Assembly (NCBI GenBank): GCA_944389865.1
Contig: CALXNX010000001.1
Coordinates: forward strand, 58,763 to 122,762
Length of the DNA stretch: 64,000 bases
Direction of reading: 5' to 3'
From: an uncultured Succinivibrionaceae bacterium
GTDB lineage: Bacteria > Pseudomonadota > Gammaproteobacteria > Enterobacterales > Succinivibrionaceae
Shown here: piece by piece, positions 40,954 through 50,120 of the stretch
How the letters are laid out: each line of letters starts with the position of its first letter
Position numbering within the stretch: position 1 is the stretch's first letter
Program-made: the position numbers and the translations under genes
Notes under the pieces: generated by a model
Seen by the model: the letters and a program-made list of their open reading frames with translations, nothing else
Databases searched by the model: none
What the model was told of the DNA's origin: nothing

Positions 40954-41806
40954 CATTCATTTATCAAACGGCATTGAGATGCCGGTCTTAGGTTTCGGTA
41001 CCTATTTAATTAAGCCCGAGGACTGCGCGCAGGCTGTGGAGCAGGCTCTTGCCTGCGGATACCGCTTAATTGATACCGCCCAGGCTTACTTCAATGAAGC
41101 TGAAACGGGAGCCGGCTTGGTCAAATCCGGCGTGCCGCGCAGTGAGCTTTTCATCACCACCAAGGTATGGATCTCCAATGCAGGTGAAAAACAGGCCATG
41201 CAGAGCATTGAGGAGTCGCTCAGGCGCCTGCAGACGGACTATATTGACCTGCTGCTTATCCATCAGCCCTTTGGCGATGTCTACGGCACTTATCGGGCCT
41301 TGGAGCAGGCATTATCTCAGGGCAAAGTGCGCGCTGTCGGCCTGTCCAATTTCCTTAACGGGCGCTTCATCGATATGGCCGAACACTTTGAGGTCAAGCC
41401 CCAGGTGCTGCAGGCCGAGACCCATGTCTATAATCAGCAGCGCGGCATGCGCGCAGTCCTGAAGGATTACGGCACCGCCTTAATGGCCTGGGGGCCGCTG
41501 GCGCAGGGGCGTCCGGAGCTCTTTGCTGAGCCGCTGCTGCAGGAGATTGGCGCCCGGCACGGCCTGAAAGCCGCGCAGACTGCGCTGGCCTTTTTGACCT
41601 CGCAGGGGATCTGCGCGATCCCTAAGACCCTGCATAAAGAGCGCCTGGAGCAGAATCTGCAGGCAGCTGACGTCACTTTAAGCGCAGAGGAAATTACCGC
41701 GCTCACCGCGCTTGATCACAAGTATCCGCCGGCAGCGGCGGACTTCAATGATCCGGAGCTGACGCGCTTCCTGCTCTCCTACAGCGATAAGTTTAAACCT
41801 GCTTGA
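40946..41806 (+). CDS. Aldo/keto reductase (DkgA-like), second of a tandem pair
   Basis: A 286-aa paralogue of the preceding gene. The tetrad is kept: 'RLIDTAQAYFNEAETG', 'FITTKVW' and 'DLLLIHQPFG'. The cofactor region is 'AIPKTLHKERLEQNLQAADV', with Pro-Lys-Thr where the first copy has Ala-Lys-Ser. No separate RBS is visible, so expression depends on coupling to the first gene. The two copies have clearly diverged and may differ in substrate. The 3' end overlaps the convergent bioB gene by 14 bp. Confidence 0.87.
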   Translation: MHNIHLSNGIEMPVLGFGTYLIKPEDCAQAVEQALACGYRLIDTAQAYFNEAETGAGLVKSGVPRSELFITTKVWISNAGEKQAMQSIEESLRRLQTDYIDLLLIHQPFGDVYGTYRALEQALSQGKVRAVGLSNFLNGRFIDMAEHFEVKPQVLQAETHVYNQQRGMRAVLKDYGTALMAWGPLAQGRPELFAEPLLQEIGARHGLKAAQTALAFLTSQGICAIPKTLHKERLEQNLQAADVTLSAEEITALTALDHKYPPAAADFNDPELTRFLLSYSDKFKPA

Positions 41807-42791
41807 AATTAAGCTCAGCGAGCATGGCTTGATCGCTTAAATAGTCAAAGCCCTGGGTGGTGAGCAGATCGCCTGAAATGAGGGCATTGACGCCGTGCTG
41901 CAGCAGGCTGCGCCCATGATCGGGGATCAGGGCGCGGCCGCCTGCCAGGCGCAGGAAGGCGCGCGGCAGGATAAAGCGCATCAGCGCCGCGCTCTTTAAA
42001 AACTCCTCCAAGCTGAGCGGCGGCTGATGCTCAAGCGGCGTTCCCGGCAGGGCATGAAGCAGATTAAGGGGCACGCTCTGAATGTTCAGCTGCGCTAAAG
42101 TCATCCCCATGTCAATGCGATCCTCCATGCTTTCGCCCAGTCCGAATATGCCGCCCGAGCAGCACTCAAGGCCTAAGGCCTGCGCAGATTTTATGGTGGC
42201 GATTTTATCGGCAAAGCTGTGACTGGTGCAGATGTGAGGGAAAAAGCGCTCTGAGGTCTCCACATTGCAGTGCACTCGGCAAACGCCGGCCGCTTTTAAG
42301 GCCTGCAGCTGCGCTTCGTGCAGAAAGCCTGCTGAAATGCACAGCGAAAGCGGCGTGCACCGTTTAATTTCCCGATAAATCTCACAGACACTCTCGGTTT
42401 CACGATCCAGCAGACGCCGGCCCGAGAACACTAAGGAGAAGCGCTTGACCCCGGAGGCGGCGGCCTTTCGGGCGGCGGCGATAATTTCCTCCGGCGCCGG
42501 CAGCGCGGGTGCAGTCGGCAGCGATGCGCTGCAGAGCGCGGACTGCGCGCAGAAGCGGCAGTTTTCCGAGCACCGCCCGGTTTTAGCGCTGATGATAGCA
42601 CAGACATCAGCCGCATTGTGATTAAAATGGCGATTGATGCAGGCCGCTGCGGCTCCCAAGGCGGATGCGGGGAGAGCGGATAAATCAACAAGCTGGGCGC
42701 GCGTTAAAGGTTTGCCGCTTAAAACCTGCTTAACTCCTGCCTGCAGCAGCGCGCGCTCTGCCGGGGAAAGCTGCTCTAATTCACTGTTCAT
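41793..42791 (-). CDS. bioB: Biotin synthase BioB
   Basis: A 332-aa radical-SAM enzyme, start at 42791 (MNSELEQLSPAE) or 12 bp further upstream. The radical-SAM 4Fe-4S site is 'CSENCRFC' in the context 'SAKTGRCSENCRFCAQSA'. 'HCNVETSERFFPHICTSHSF' and 'GGIFGLGESMEDRIDM' carry the second-cluster cysteines and SAM contacts, and 'FLRLAGGRALI' provides the Arg ligand of the 2Fe-2S cluster. It inserts sulfur into dethiobiotin. It is separated from bioA/bioD/bioY by a SNF2 gene on the same strand. Its short HGxxxAAG-type variation and length suggest an anaerobe-type BioB. Confidence 0.92.
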   Translation of the reverse strand: MNSELEQLSPAERALLQAGVKQVLSGKPLTRAQLVDLSALPASALGAAAACINRHFNHNAADVCAIISAKTGRCSENCRFCAQSALCSASLPTAPALPAPEEIIAAARKAAASGVKRFSLVFSGRRLLDRETESVCEIYREIKRCTPLSLCISAGFLHEAQLQALKAAGVCRVHCNVETSERFFPHICTSHSFADKIATIKSAQALGLECCSGGIFGLGESMEDRIDMGMTLAQLNIQSVPLNLLHALPGTPLEHQPPLSLEEFLKSAALMRFILPRAFLRLAGGRALIPDHGRSLLQHGVNALISGDLLTTQGFDYLSDQAMLAELNFKQV

Positions 42792-42845
42792 ACAGCAGAG
42801 CATAAAGCGCCCCGGCAAAGAGCGTCAAGCTCAGATCTCTGCAGG

Positions 42846-45800
42846 TTAACCAGCCCGGCGCGCGCGTCCGCGTTTTGATGACGCCGGCGCCGCTTCCGAG
42901 TCTTCCGCAGCCTCAGCCATGCGTCTGCCGGCAATTTCCTCCTGCAGCTCCTCGTCCTGCTCGGAGATGGCAAAGAGATCTTTTAACTGCCGGTCAGACA
43001 TCTCGCCGATCCAGTGCTCGCCGGCGCCGACGGTAAGATCAGCCAGCTCCTTCTTGCTCTCCATCAGGGCGTTGATCTTTTCTTCAAAGGTGCCGCTGCA
43101 GATGAAGCGGAAGATCTCAACCTGCTGCTTCTGCCCGATGCGGTAAGCGCGATCGGTAGCCTGCGCCTCAACGGCAGGGTTCCACCACAGATCAAAGTGC
43201 ACTACGGCGCTGGCGGCCGTCAAATTCAAGCCCGTGCCGGCAGCTTTAAGCGACAGTACCAGGGCGCGGCAGGAGCGCTCGTTCTGGAAATTATTGACCA
43301 TGCGCGTACGCTCTTTTACCGGGATCTCGCCGTGCAGGAAGTCAGGCTTAAAGCTGTAGCGCTCCTCAAGCCACTGACAGATCAGATTGCCGGTGCGCTT
43401 GAACTGCGTGAAGATCAAGACCTTGCGCCGCTCGCGGAATAAATGATCCAAAAGGTCAAAGAGCATCTGCGCCTTGCCGGAGTACTTGGCCCCTTGATAA
43501 GGGCTGTTGTCGGTGTACTGCTCCGGGGCATTGCAGATCATCTTCAAGGATGCAATCAAATTGAGCACGATGCCCGAGCGGCCTTTGCGGTCGGTATTCT
43601 GCAGTAATTCCATGGCACTGCCGACCACTTCGTTATAGAGGGCAGTCTGCTCCTTGGTGAGAGTGCAGTATTTGTCGTAGGAGATCTTCTCGGGCAAATC
43701 CGAGATCACCGACTTGTCGCTCTTTAAGCGGCGCATGATGAAGGGCGCTGTGACCTGCTTGAAGCGCTTGATGGCCTCGGCATCATGACTGCGCTCAATG
43801 GGCTGAGCAAATTCGCGCTTAAAGCCGTCGGCGCTGCCCAAAAGTCCCGGATTGACGAAGTCCATAATGGACCAGTATTCGAGCAGGCGGTTTTCCACCG
43901 GGGTGCCGGACATGGCAATAAAGGCGTCGGCCTTAATCGAGCGTACGGCCTTGAAAATCAGCGAGGTATGGGTCTTAATGGCCTGAGCTTCATCGATCAC
44001 CATGACGCGCCAGGGCACCTTTTTGAACTTAGCGTTTTCAGTGCGCAGGATCCCGTAGGTAGTGATGGTGACATGCTTAGGGGTCTTAAAATCGCGCTCC
44101 GCACCGTAGATGACCTTATAGGTAAGCTGTGGAGCGAATTTGCGCAGTTCATGCTGCCAGTTGTGCAGCAGGGTGGTCGGCACCACCACTAAAGCGCCTT
44201 TCTCCTCCAGCGCACCGTCGGCTCGAAGCTTCTCCAGGGCGGCAATGACCTGCAGCGTCTTGCCCAAGCCCATATCGTCAGCAATAATCGAGCCCAGGGA
44301 AGTCTTTAAATTGCGCACCAGCCAGCTGTAGCCGCGCTCCTGATAGGGACGCAGCTTGGCCTGCAGAGTATCCGGCACGGCAATCTCTTTTTCAGACAGC
44401 AGATGCTGCAGCGCATCCTTTAACTGTTTGGATAACAATACGTTATCCTCGCCGAACTTGCCGGTTAAGGCGGCAGCAATCAGGCGCTTGGGATTGACGG
44501 CCCCGCGGCCCATCTGCAGATGTTTGGCGATGCGGCTGACCTCATTGGGATCGACATAGACAAAACTGTTGCGAAAACGCACGATGCGACCGGCGTGCCG
44601 GCACAGTTCATCAAACTCCGGCTCGGTCACCTGTTCATTGCCGATGGCAATCTGCCAGTCAAAGTCGAGCATCTGCTCAATGCCCATCAGGCCGGTGCCC
44701 TCATTGTAATCGCGGTCCAAATGCAGGGTAATGGCGGACTTGGGGTAGAGGATGCGCTTTAAGGTCTTGGGGATGATAAGCTCCACGCCCAAAAGCTTTA
44801 AAGCCGGTACGGCCGAGGAGACGACATGCGCCAAATTATCGAGGCTGACGATGCCTTCACCGCCGCGATTTTTGAGTAAATCAGTTAAAGGCGGGCAGAT
44901 CTGCGATAAACGCGAGACCGTGCGCAGACACTCAAAGCGAATGTCGCTGAAGGCCTTGTCCTCCAGTACCTGCTTTAAGGAAATAAAGGTCAGAGCCGGC
45001 CCTGAGCCCTGCTTAAAGCCCATGGCGATGCCGACGCCTTTGGCGTTGTCAAAGAGGCTGCGCTTTTCGTCAGGATCAGGACCGGGCTCCTGCATCACCT
45101 CTGCATGAACCACGCTGTGCCCGTCAAAGAAGGTATCGCCCTCTGCGTAGGAATGCACGCCGACCTCCGCCGCCTCGACTGCAGGCTCTGCAGCCTCATT
45201 TAAGGGGGCATGCTCAGGCATTAAGGTCGTAAAGGCCCTCTGCATATAGGCTGCAGCTGCGGTTTCAGGATCAGCCGGCGCATCTTCCGGCGCGGCGTAT
45301 TCGCGTCTTTCATCTACGTAATCGGAGAGCTCGCCGGCGCTTTCATCTGAGAACACGATCACCGGCTTTACCGTCAGCTGCTCTAAATACAGCGGAGACA
45401 GCCAGGCCTCAAGGCGCATCTTAATGGCCTCGCCGTTTAGATGGGCATCCATATCCAGCTGCTCGCCTAAAAAGAGCGCAGCGCGATCGGGATTGCTGTC
45501 ATGAGTATCTTTAAGAATGTAATGATAGGCCCGGCGCATAAAGCTGCTGATAAAAAGCGACAGCGCTGTCTGCCCTAAAGCGGTAGCGCCCAGCTGCTCC
45601 GGCGCGCGGTCAATTTCAATGAACCCCGGCGGCAGGGACAAAAGGGCCTGCCCGGTTTTACGCGCTGCATCCATCACTTCATCTGAGATCACCGCCGGGA
45701 TCCAGCGAATGGCGATGAAGTCGGCCAGGGGCTCAAAGATCTGCGGCATGATGCTGCCGGAGGCCACCAGCTTTAAGGCAATCAGCCACAGATGATAGAG

Positions 45801-46796
45801 GGCCTCCAGCTCTTCAGGCGCTGTTTCCAAGCGCTTTAAATCAAGGCCTCCGCCGAACATCTCGCAGATATAGCCCTGCTCGGGCAGCTCCTTGGGGCTG
45901 AAGGTCTGCGGCTTTTCGCCTGGCGGATAAACGGTCCAGCTGATCTGACCCGGGGTCAGCCTGCCCCAGGCTGAGACCTGCAGAAACTGCCTGCCTGAAA
46001 GTTTGGGCAGATCTCTGTCGGTCTGATCTTTCAGCTGCTGTGCCGCCTGGCGCTGGGCGCGCGCGATAGTCTTGGCTAAAACTTCCTTAAGCGAGCCTTC
46101 GGTATAGCCGGCCGGGCGGTCTGAAAAGAGTCCCATCACCGAAGGGGTAATGTCCGGGAAGGTGGTGTAGGAGAGATCACGCAGCGCATTTAAAGGCAGC
46201 GGACCTGCCGGATCGGGCTGGGAGATTAAATCCTGCCAGCGCGGCATTTCGCTTACCTGCGTCATTTCCAGATTAACGCCGTAATACTGCAGTCCCTTAA
46301 AAATGTCGATGCCGCGCAGGGAAAAGAGCACAAAGGGATTGGCATCAATTTCCTGACTGAATTTATAAATGACCGCGGCAATATGCTTGCACGGCACTGC
46401 AAAATCCGGGCAGGAGCAGGACAGCTTCAGATCATCCCAGCGCTGCGGGAAAACGTGGATGCCGATTTTGGCAGCGATTTCCGAGACCTCTGGGGCCAGC
46501 TCGCGCGAGGAGAGCTTGGCCAGGATCACCGGATATTTGGCGATGGCGGCGATGAAGGCGTCGGCCTGTTCGCGCGTCACCTGCGGCAGCACGATTTTGA
46601 CCGAGTAGAAGGGATCGTAATGTCCTTTAACCCGGGCTTTAATTAAGCCGCGTTTTTCATCGAGGGTGAGGGAATAGACTTTGTCGGTATTGGCGTAGGA
46701 TTTGCCGCGCGGAATGCGGTTGGCATAGTCAATGCCGGTTAAAGCATCCAGCCATTTGCGGCCCCACCAGGTGGTGCCGTATTCAGTACGCGCCAT
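42846..46796 (-). CDS. SWIM zinc-finger SNF2/Rad54-family helicase-like ATPase
   Basis: A 1316-aa protein with the start at 46796 (MARTEYGTTWWGRKW). The N-terminal part has a SWIM zinc finger ('LSCSCPDFAVPCKHIAAVIY', CxCxnCxH) near residue 150. The middle ~600 residues are unassigned. The C-terminal ~480 residues are a full SNF2 motor: I 'DDMGLGKT', II 'DEAQ', III 'MSGTPVENR', IV 'VLIFTQFKRTGNLI', V 'AAGTGLNLTAASAVVHFD' and VI 'QATDRAYRIGQ'. It ends in a basic tail (SKRGRARRAG). Bacterial SWIM-SNF2 proteins are thought to remodel DNA-bound complexes; their role is poorly known. It is placed between bioB and bioA, probably without functional connection. Confidence 0.92.
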   Translation of the reverse strand: MARTEYGTTWWGRKWLDALTGIDYANRIPRGKSYANTDKVYSLTLDEKRGLIKARVKGHYDPFYSVKIVLPQVTREQADAFIAAIAKYPVILAKLSSRELAPEVSEIAAKIGIHVFPQRWDDLKLSCSCPDFAVPCKHIAAVIYKFSQEIDANPFVLFSLRGIDIFKGLQYYGVNLEMTQVSEMPRWQDLISQPDPAGPLPLNALRDLSYTTFPDITPSVMGLFSDRPAGYTEGSLKEVLAKTIARAQRQAAQQLKDQTDRDLPKLSGRQFLQVSAWGRLTPGQISWTVYPPGEKPQTFSPKELPEQGYICEMFGGGLDLKRLETAPEELEALYHLWLIALKLVASGSIMPQIFEPLADFIAIRWIPAVISDEVMDAARKTGQALLSLPPGFIEIDRAPEQLGATALGQTALSLFISSFMRRAYHYILKDTHDSNPDRAALFLGEQLDMDAHLNGEAIKMRLEAWLSPLYLEQLTVKPVIVFSDESAGELSDYVDERREYAAPEDAPADPETAAAAYMQRAFTTLMPEHAPLNEAAEPAVEAAEVGVHSYAEGDTFFDGHSVVHAEVMQEPGPDPDEKRSLFDNAKGVGIAMGFKQGSGPALTFISLKQVLEDKAFSDIRFECLRTVSRLSQICPPLTDLLKNRGGEGIVSLDNLAHVVSSAVPALKLLGVELIIPKTLKRILYPKSAITLHLDRDYNEGTGLMGIEQMLDFDWQIAIGNEQVTEPEFDELCRHAGRIVRFRNSFVYVDPNEVSRIAKHLQMGRGAVNPKRLIAAALTGKFGEDNVLLSKQLKDALQHLLSEKEIAVPDTLQAKLRPYQERGYSWLVRNLKTSLGSIIADDMGLGKTLQVIAALEKLRADGALEEKGALVVVPTTLLHNWQHELRKFAPQLTYKVIYGAERDFKTPKHVTITTYGILRTENAKFKKVPWRVMVIDEAQAIKTHTSLIFKAVRSIKADAFIAMSGTPVENRLLEYWSIMDFVNPGLLGSADGFKREFAQPIERSHDAEAIKRFKQVTAPFIMRRLKSDKSVISDLPEKISYDKYCTLTKEQTALYNEVVGSAMELLQNTDRKGRSGIVLNLIASLKMICNAPEQYTDNSPYQGAKYSGKAQMLFDLLDHLFRERRKVLIFTQFKRTGNLICQWLEERYSFKPDFLHGEIPVKERTRMVNNFQNERSCRALVLSLKAAGTGLNLTAASAVVHFDLWWNPAVEAQATDRAYRIGQKQQVEIFRFICSGTFEEKINALMESKKELADLTVGAGEHWIGEMSDRQLKDLFAISEQDEELQEEIAGRRMAEAAEDSEAAPASSKRGRARRAG

Positions 46797-46844
46797 ATTG
46801 CTGCCTTTATCATCATTATGCAAACTTAGATGATTATATAGGCA

Positions 46845-48074
46845 TTACAGCACTGTTTCGGCAAAAAATCCGCGCATCACGGCGCAGATCTGCGTCAATT
46901 CACCGGGGCTGATAAGATAGGGCGGCAGAGTGTAAAGACACGCGCCTATCGGGCGCAGCAGCACCCCATGCTCAAGCGCATATTCACAGGCTCCCTGAAG
47001 GCAGGACGGCGCCTTGGCTTCAATGCACGCACAGGCTCCTTTAATGCGGATCTGCACGATATCAGGATGCTGAAGATCACTAAGCTCGCGCTTTAATTGA
47101 GACTCGATCGCGGCCACGCGCTCTTTACAGCCTGCTTTAAAATAGAGCTCAAAGGCGGCCAGAGCTGCGGCGCAGGCTAATGGATTGCCCATAAAAGTGG
47201 GCCCATGCATCAGGGCGCGTCCCGGGATCTCCGCATAAAAGGGGGCGAAAATCTTATCGGATGCGACGACTGCCGCATGACCTAAACAGCCGCCGGTTAA
47301 GGCCTTGCCCAGGATCACGATGTCAGGGGTGACTAAACTGCTGACAAATAAAGGCCCCAGCCTGCCGCAGCCTGTCGCCACCTCATCGAAGATCAGCACA
47401 GCGCCGTACTGCGTACACAGCCTGCGGATAAGCTTGAGGAGTTTAACCTCATGCATGCGCATGCCGCCGGCGCCCTGCAGCAGGGGCTCCAGGATAAAGC
47501 ACAGAGCCTCCCTGCCATGCGCGGCAAAAGCCGCCTGTACAGCCTCAGCTGTCGCCTCGACCTTGATGCACTGCCCCCAGGGACTCTGCGCCTGATAGAT
47601 CCCATGCATCGAGGGTACATCGCTCACCGCCATGGTAAGCATGGTATCGCCGTGATAGCCGTGCTTTAAGCTTAAGATCTTGCTTCGCTGCTGCGCGCCG
47701 GCATACAGCTGGTATTGATAAGCGATTTTCAGGGCAGTCTCGCAGCCCACGCTCCCTGAATCAGCAAAAAAGGTATGGCACAGACCCGGCGGCAGCAGCT
47801 CGGACAGCAGCTCTGCCAGCTTTTGCGCCGGAGCATGGGTGATCCCTGCCAGCATCACATGGCTGAGCTTGCCGGCCTGGCGCTGCAGCGCCTCTATCAA
47901 ATAGGGATGGTTATAGCCGTAAGCGGCGCACCACCATGAGGAAATGCCGTCAATCAGCGCTTTATCGCCGGCAAAAAGCCGGCAGCCCTGCGCTTTGGTG
48001 ATCTGCAGTGGCGCGCGCATCAGTTTCTGCTGCGCGTAGGGATACCAGATTAGAGTCTGCGGCGGGAATATCAT
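46845..48074 (-). CDS. bioA: Adenosylmethionine-8-amino-7-oxononanoate aminotransferase BioA
   Basis: A 409-aa class-III aminotransferase using PLP. Family motifs are 'WYPYAQQ', 'LIDGISSWWCAAYGYNHP', 'FFADSGSVGCETALKIAYQY', 'LKHGYHGDTMLTMAVSD', 'LIFDEVATGCGRLGPLF' (PLP Asp) and 'IVILGKALTGG' (PLP Lys). The 'GISSWW' and 'HGPTFMGNPLAC' segments are specific to BioA. It makes 7,8-diaminopelargonic acid (DAPA) from KAPA. The stop codon region of bioD overlaps its start by 4 bp. The gene order is bioY-bioD-bioA on this strand. Confidence 0.94.
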   Translation of the reverse strand: MIFPPQTLIWYPYAQQKLMRAPLQITKAQGCRLFAGDKALIDGISSWWCAAYGYNHPYLIEALQRQAGKLSHVMLAGITHAPAQKLAELLSELLPPGLCHTFFADSGSVGCETALKIAYQYQLYAGAQQRSKILSLKHGYHGDTMLTMAVSDVPSMHGIYQAQSPWGQCIKVEATAEAVQAAFAAHGREALCFILEPLLQGAGGMRMHEVKLLKLIRRLCTQYGAVLIFDEVATGCGRLGPLFVSSLVTPDIVILGKALTGGCLGHAAVVASDKIFAPFYAEIPGRALMHGPTFMGNPLACAAALAAFELYFKAGCKERVAAIESQLKRELSDLQHPDIVQIRIKGACACIEAKAPSCLQGACEYALEHGVLLRPIGACLYTLPPYLISPGELTQICAVMRGFFAETVL

Positions 48075-48796
48075 ATCTGCCTCCGTACAGTCGAGATGGC
48101 AGCAGGATGGGGCAGCGGGGCGAACAGCGCAGTGAGCGCATCCGCGCTCAGCGGCAGCTGGGTGTCGTCATTGATGCCTGATGCATGCTCAGGTACGGTC
48201 AAAATGGGAGTGCCCGGCAGCCAGGTTTTCAGACAGGCAAGATTGTCCTGATGCAGAAAATCCTCAGCGTTAAAGTGATTGAGTGCAGCGGCTGCTAAGG
48301 CAAGCCCCTGAGTGTGCAGAAAATGGGCGTTGAGCAGGCAGTGATTGAGGGTGCCCAGTCCGGCCGGCGCACACAAAAAGATCGGCGTTTGCCAGGCTGC
48401 TGCCAGATCAGAGATGAAAAAGGGCTGCGCCGTTAAAGGACAGCACAGTCCGCCGGCCCCTTCGATGACGATGTAATCGTGATCTGCACAGATAGCAGCG
48501 AGGGCCTGAGCTGCGGCGGGCAGAGCAAAGGGGCGGCCGGTCATTTTTCCTGCCAGAAGCGGTGATACCGCCGGCGCATAGATAAAGGGGCACATTGACG
48601 CCAGGCTCTGCTTAAGGCCTGCCGTGGCTTTAACATACGCGGCATCGGCGCAGATCTCGTCAGGATTGCCGCTGGCGGCCGGTTTAAAATAGGCCGCGCG
48701 CAGACCAGCCTGATTTAAAGTTTTGACGATTAAAGCGCTGATGAAGGTCTTGCCGGCATCGGTATCGACAGCGCTGACCATGAGGGCTTGAGTCAT
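48071..48796 (-). CDS. bioD: ATP-dependent dethiobiotin synthetase BioD
   Basis: A 241-aa P-loop enzyme. The N-terminal nucleotide motif is 'VSAVDTDAGKTFISALIVKTL', with 'YFKPAASG' and 'YIVIEGAGGLCCPLT' (the switch-like GAGG segment). It closes the ureido ring of dethiobiotin from DAPA, CO2 and ATP. An AAAGGAAT ribosome site precedes the ATG. It lies 10 bp after bioY and overlaps bioA by 4 bp, which shows one operon. Confidence 0.93.
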   Translation of the reverse strand: MTQALMVSAVDTDAGKTFISALIVKTLNQAGLRAAYFKPAASGNPDEICADAAYVKATAGLKQSLASMCPFIYAPAVSPLLAGKMTGRPFALPAAAQALAAICADHDYIVIEGAGGLCCPLTAQPFFISDLAAAWQTPIFLCAPAGLGTLNHCLLNAHFLHTQGLALAAAALNHFNAEDFLHQDNLACLKTWLPGTPILTVPEHASGINDDTQLPLSADALTALFAPLPHPAAISTVRRQI

Positions 48797-48806
48797 GAAT
48801 ATTCCT

Positions 48807-49400
48807 TTAAAGCAGCGTGCGCAGCTTAACTAAGAGCGCTGCGGCAAGGCAGATCACGAGATCGCCCGGCAGCGGCAGCAGGGCCCCGTAATACAGCACC
48901 GTACTGAAGCTTACCGGGAAGAGTGCCGCCCAATAGATTGCGCCGCAGGCGTAGACAGCCGCTAAAACTGCCATGGAGCAGAACAGTACGCGCCAAAAGC
49001 CTGCCCGGCGCAGCTGCGGCTGCCCGGTGCGGCCGTAGACCAGCAGCGGCAGCAGGTAGGCCGCCGCTGCAAAGCCGAAAAGATAGCCGCAGCTGGGCTG
49101 GAGCAGATATAAGGGACCGCCGCCTGCGCTGAAGACCGGCAGGCCCGCAAAGCCGGCTGCCAGATACAGCATCAGCGCGTACAGGCCGCGGGACGCTCCT
49201 AAGGTCAAACCAACGCCGAAGACGGCGAACAGCTGCAGGGTAAAGGGAATATAGGGCAGGGGCAGGGATAAATGCGCTCCGGCAGTCAGTGCAGTCAGAG
49301 CCGCGGCATACCCGGCAGCGCGCTGAATAAGATGTCGACGCAGGGGCGCAGGCTCAGCTGATTGGACGCAGGTTAAGGAAAAGAAGGTTAAATCAGTCAT
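48807..49400 (-). CDS. bioY: Biotin transporter substrate-binding subunit BioY
   Basis: A 197-aa S-component of an ECF-type or solitary biotin uptake system, with about six hydrophobic helices. The BioY signature regions are visible: 'AHLSLPLPYIPFTLQLFAVFGVGLTLGASRG', 'YLAAGFAGLPVFSAGGGPLYLLQPSCGYLFGF' and 'LPLPGDLVICLAAALLVKL'. No ECF ATPase or EcfT gene is adjacent, so it acts alone or with a shared module. As first gene of bioY-bioD-bioA it suggests that biotin or a precursor is imported. No biotin-repressor palindrome was recognised upstream. Confidence 0.9.
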   Translation of the reverse strand: MTDLTFFSLTCVQSAEPAPLRRHLIQRAAGYAAALTALTAGAHLSLPLPYIPFTLQLFAVFGVGLTLGASRGLYALMLYLAAGFAGLPVFSAGGGPLYLLQPSCGYLFGFAAAAYLLPLLVYGRTGQPQLRRAGFWRVLFCSMAVLAAVYACGAIYWAALFPVSFSTVLYYGALLPLPGDLVICLAAALLVKLRTLL

Positions 49401-49573
49401 AAAATATCCTTAAAAAGTCAGGGGATGCAGGGCGGTTCCCCTGCGTGCGGGCATTTTAGGCAGGCGGGATGTCTGCGGGCAATGAAATGAAGACTGCGGT
49501 TAACGACAGGGCAGGACTGTGCATATTTGCTGCAGCTGAGAAACACTATCAATTAAATCTCTGATTTTCAGCT

Positions 49574-49579
49574 TATAAT
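49574..49579 (+). promoter_or_regulatory. Probable -10 box (TATAAT) of the superoxide reductase gene
   Basis: A perfect TATAAT lies 56 bp before the start codon. The -35 region 17 bp upstream (AATTAA) is poor, so an activator or extended element may assist. Confidence 0.55.
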
Positions 49580-49596
49580 CTGCAGTGAACACTTAG

Positions 49597-49613
49597 TACA
49601 GACAGAGTCTGTA
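49597..49613 (+). promoter_or_regulatory. Perfect inverted repeat in the leader of the superoxide reductase gene
   Basis: TACAGAC-AGA-GTCTGTA (7-bp arms, 3-base spacer) lies between the -10 box and the ribosome site GAGGAA. It could be a regulator site or an mRNA stem just upstream of the Shine-Dalgarno sequence. Confidence 0.5.
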
Positions 49614-49635
49614 AACCACCAAACGAGGAATTAAC

Positions 49636-50016
49636 ATGAAAGTTAAGTTTTATGTCTGCAAGAGCTGCGGCAACATCTTCTTCACCGTCAATGATGCGAC
49701 CGTCGTCCCGACCTGCTGCTCTGAGCCGATGCAGGTTTTAGAGGCCGGCACTTCTGACGGCGCGGCCGAGAAGCATGTGCCGATCTTTGGCGTTGACGGC
49801 AGCAAGGTTACTGTGCAGGTAGGCGAGGTTGAGCACCCGATGATGCCGTATCACTACATCGGCTGGATCTGCGTTGAGACCGCCAACGGCCAGGTCTTAT
49901 TCAAGGATCTGGACCCGAAGGATGCTCCGGTCGCCGAGTTTGCCTTAGCGGACGGTGATTCCGTCAAGACCGTTTACGCCTGGTGCAATCAGCACGGTCT
50001 GTGGAAGGCGGAATAA
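49636..50016 (+). CDS. Desulfoferrodoxin-type superoxide reductase
   Basis: A 126-aa cytoplasmic iron protein with a strong RBS (CGAGGAATTAAC). The N-terminal desulforedoxin-like rubredoxin-type site is CKSCGN (CxxC) and 'PTCCSEPM' (CC). The C-terminal catalytic Fe(His)4Cys site is supplied by 'EKHVPIF', 'VEHPMMPYHYIGW' and 'YAWCNQHGLWK'. It reduces superoxide to peroxide without making oxygen, a typical defence in anaerobes. It is transcribed alone; a hairpin terminator follows. Confidence 0.94.
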   Translation: MKVKFYVCKSCGNIFFTVNDATVVPTCCSEPMQVLEAGTSDGAAEKHVPIFGVDGSKVTVQVGEVEHPMMPYHYIGWICVETANGQVLFKDLDPKDAPVAEFALADGDSVKTVYAWCNQHGLWKAE

Positions 50017-50050
50017 AGTTCTAAATTCCCTTTGCTGAGCATAAAAAAGA

Positions 50051-50078
50051 CGGCCTGCAGGGTAAAAACTGCGGGCCG
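50051..50078 (+). terminator. Terminator of the superoxide reductase gene
   Basis: CGGCCTGCAG and CTGCGGGCCG form a fully paired 10-bp stem (one G-U) with an 8-base loop, with TTTT 6 bases further on, 35 bp after the stop. Confidence 0.7.
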
Positions 50079-50120
50079 CGTGCTTTTGAGAGCTGCACAC
50101 GTAAAAACCGGCGCTCAAGC

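Noticed and set aside
49401..49635. BirA operator upstream of bioY (TGTAAACC half-site at 49611)
   Set aside because: No matching GGTTTACA arm at the right distance, and the half-site belongs to the leader of the divergent superoxide reductase gene.
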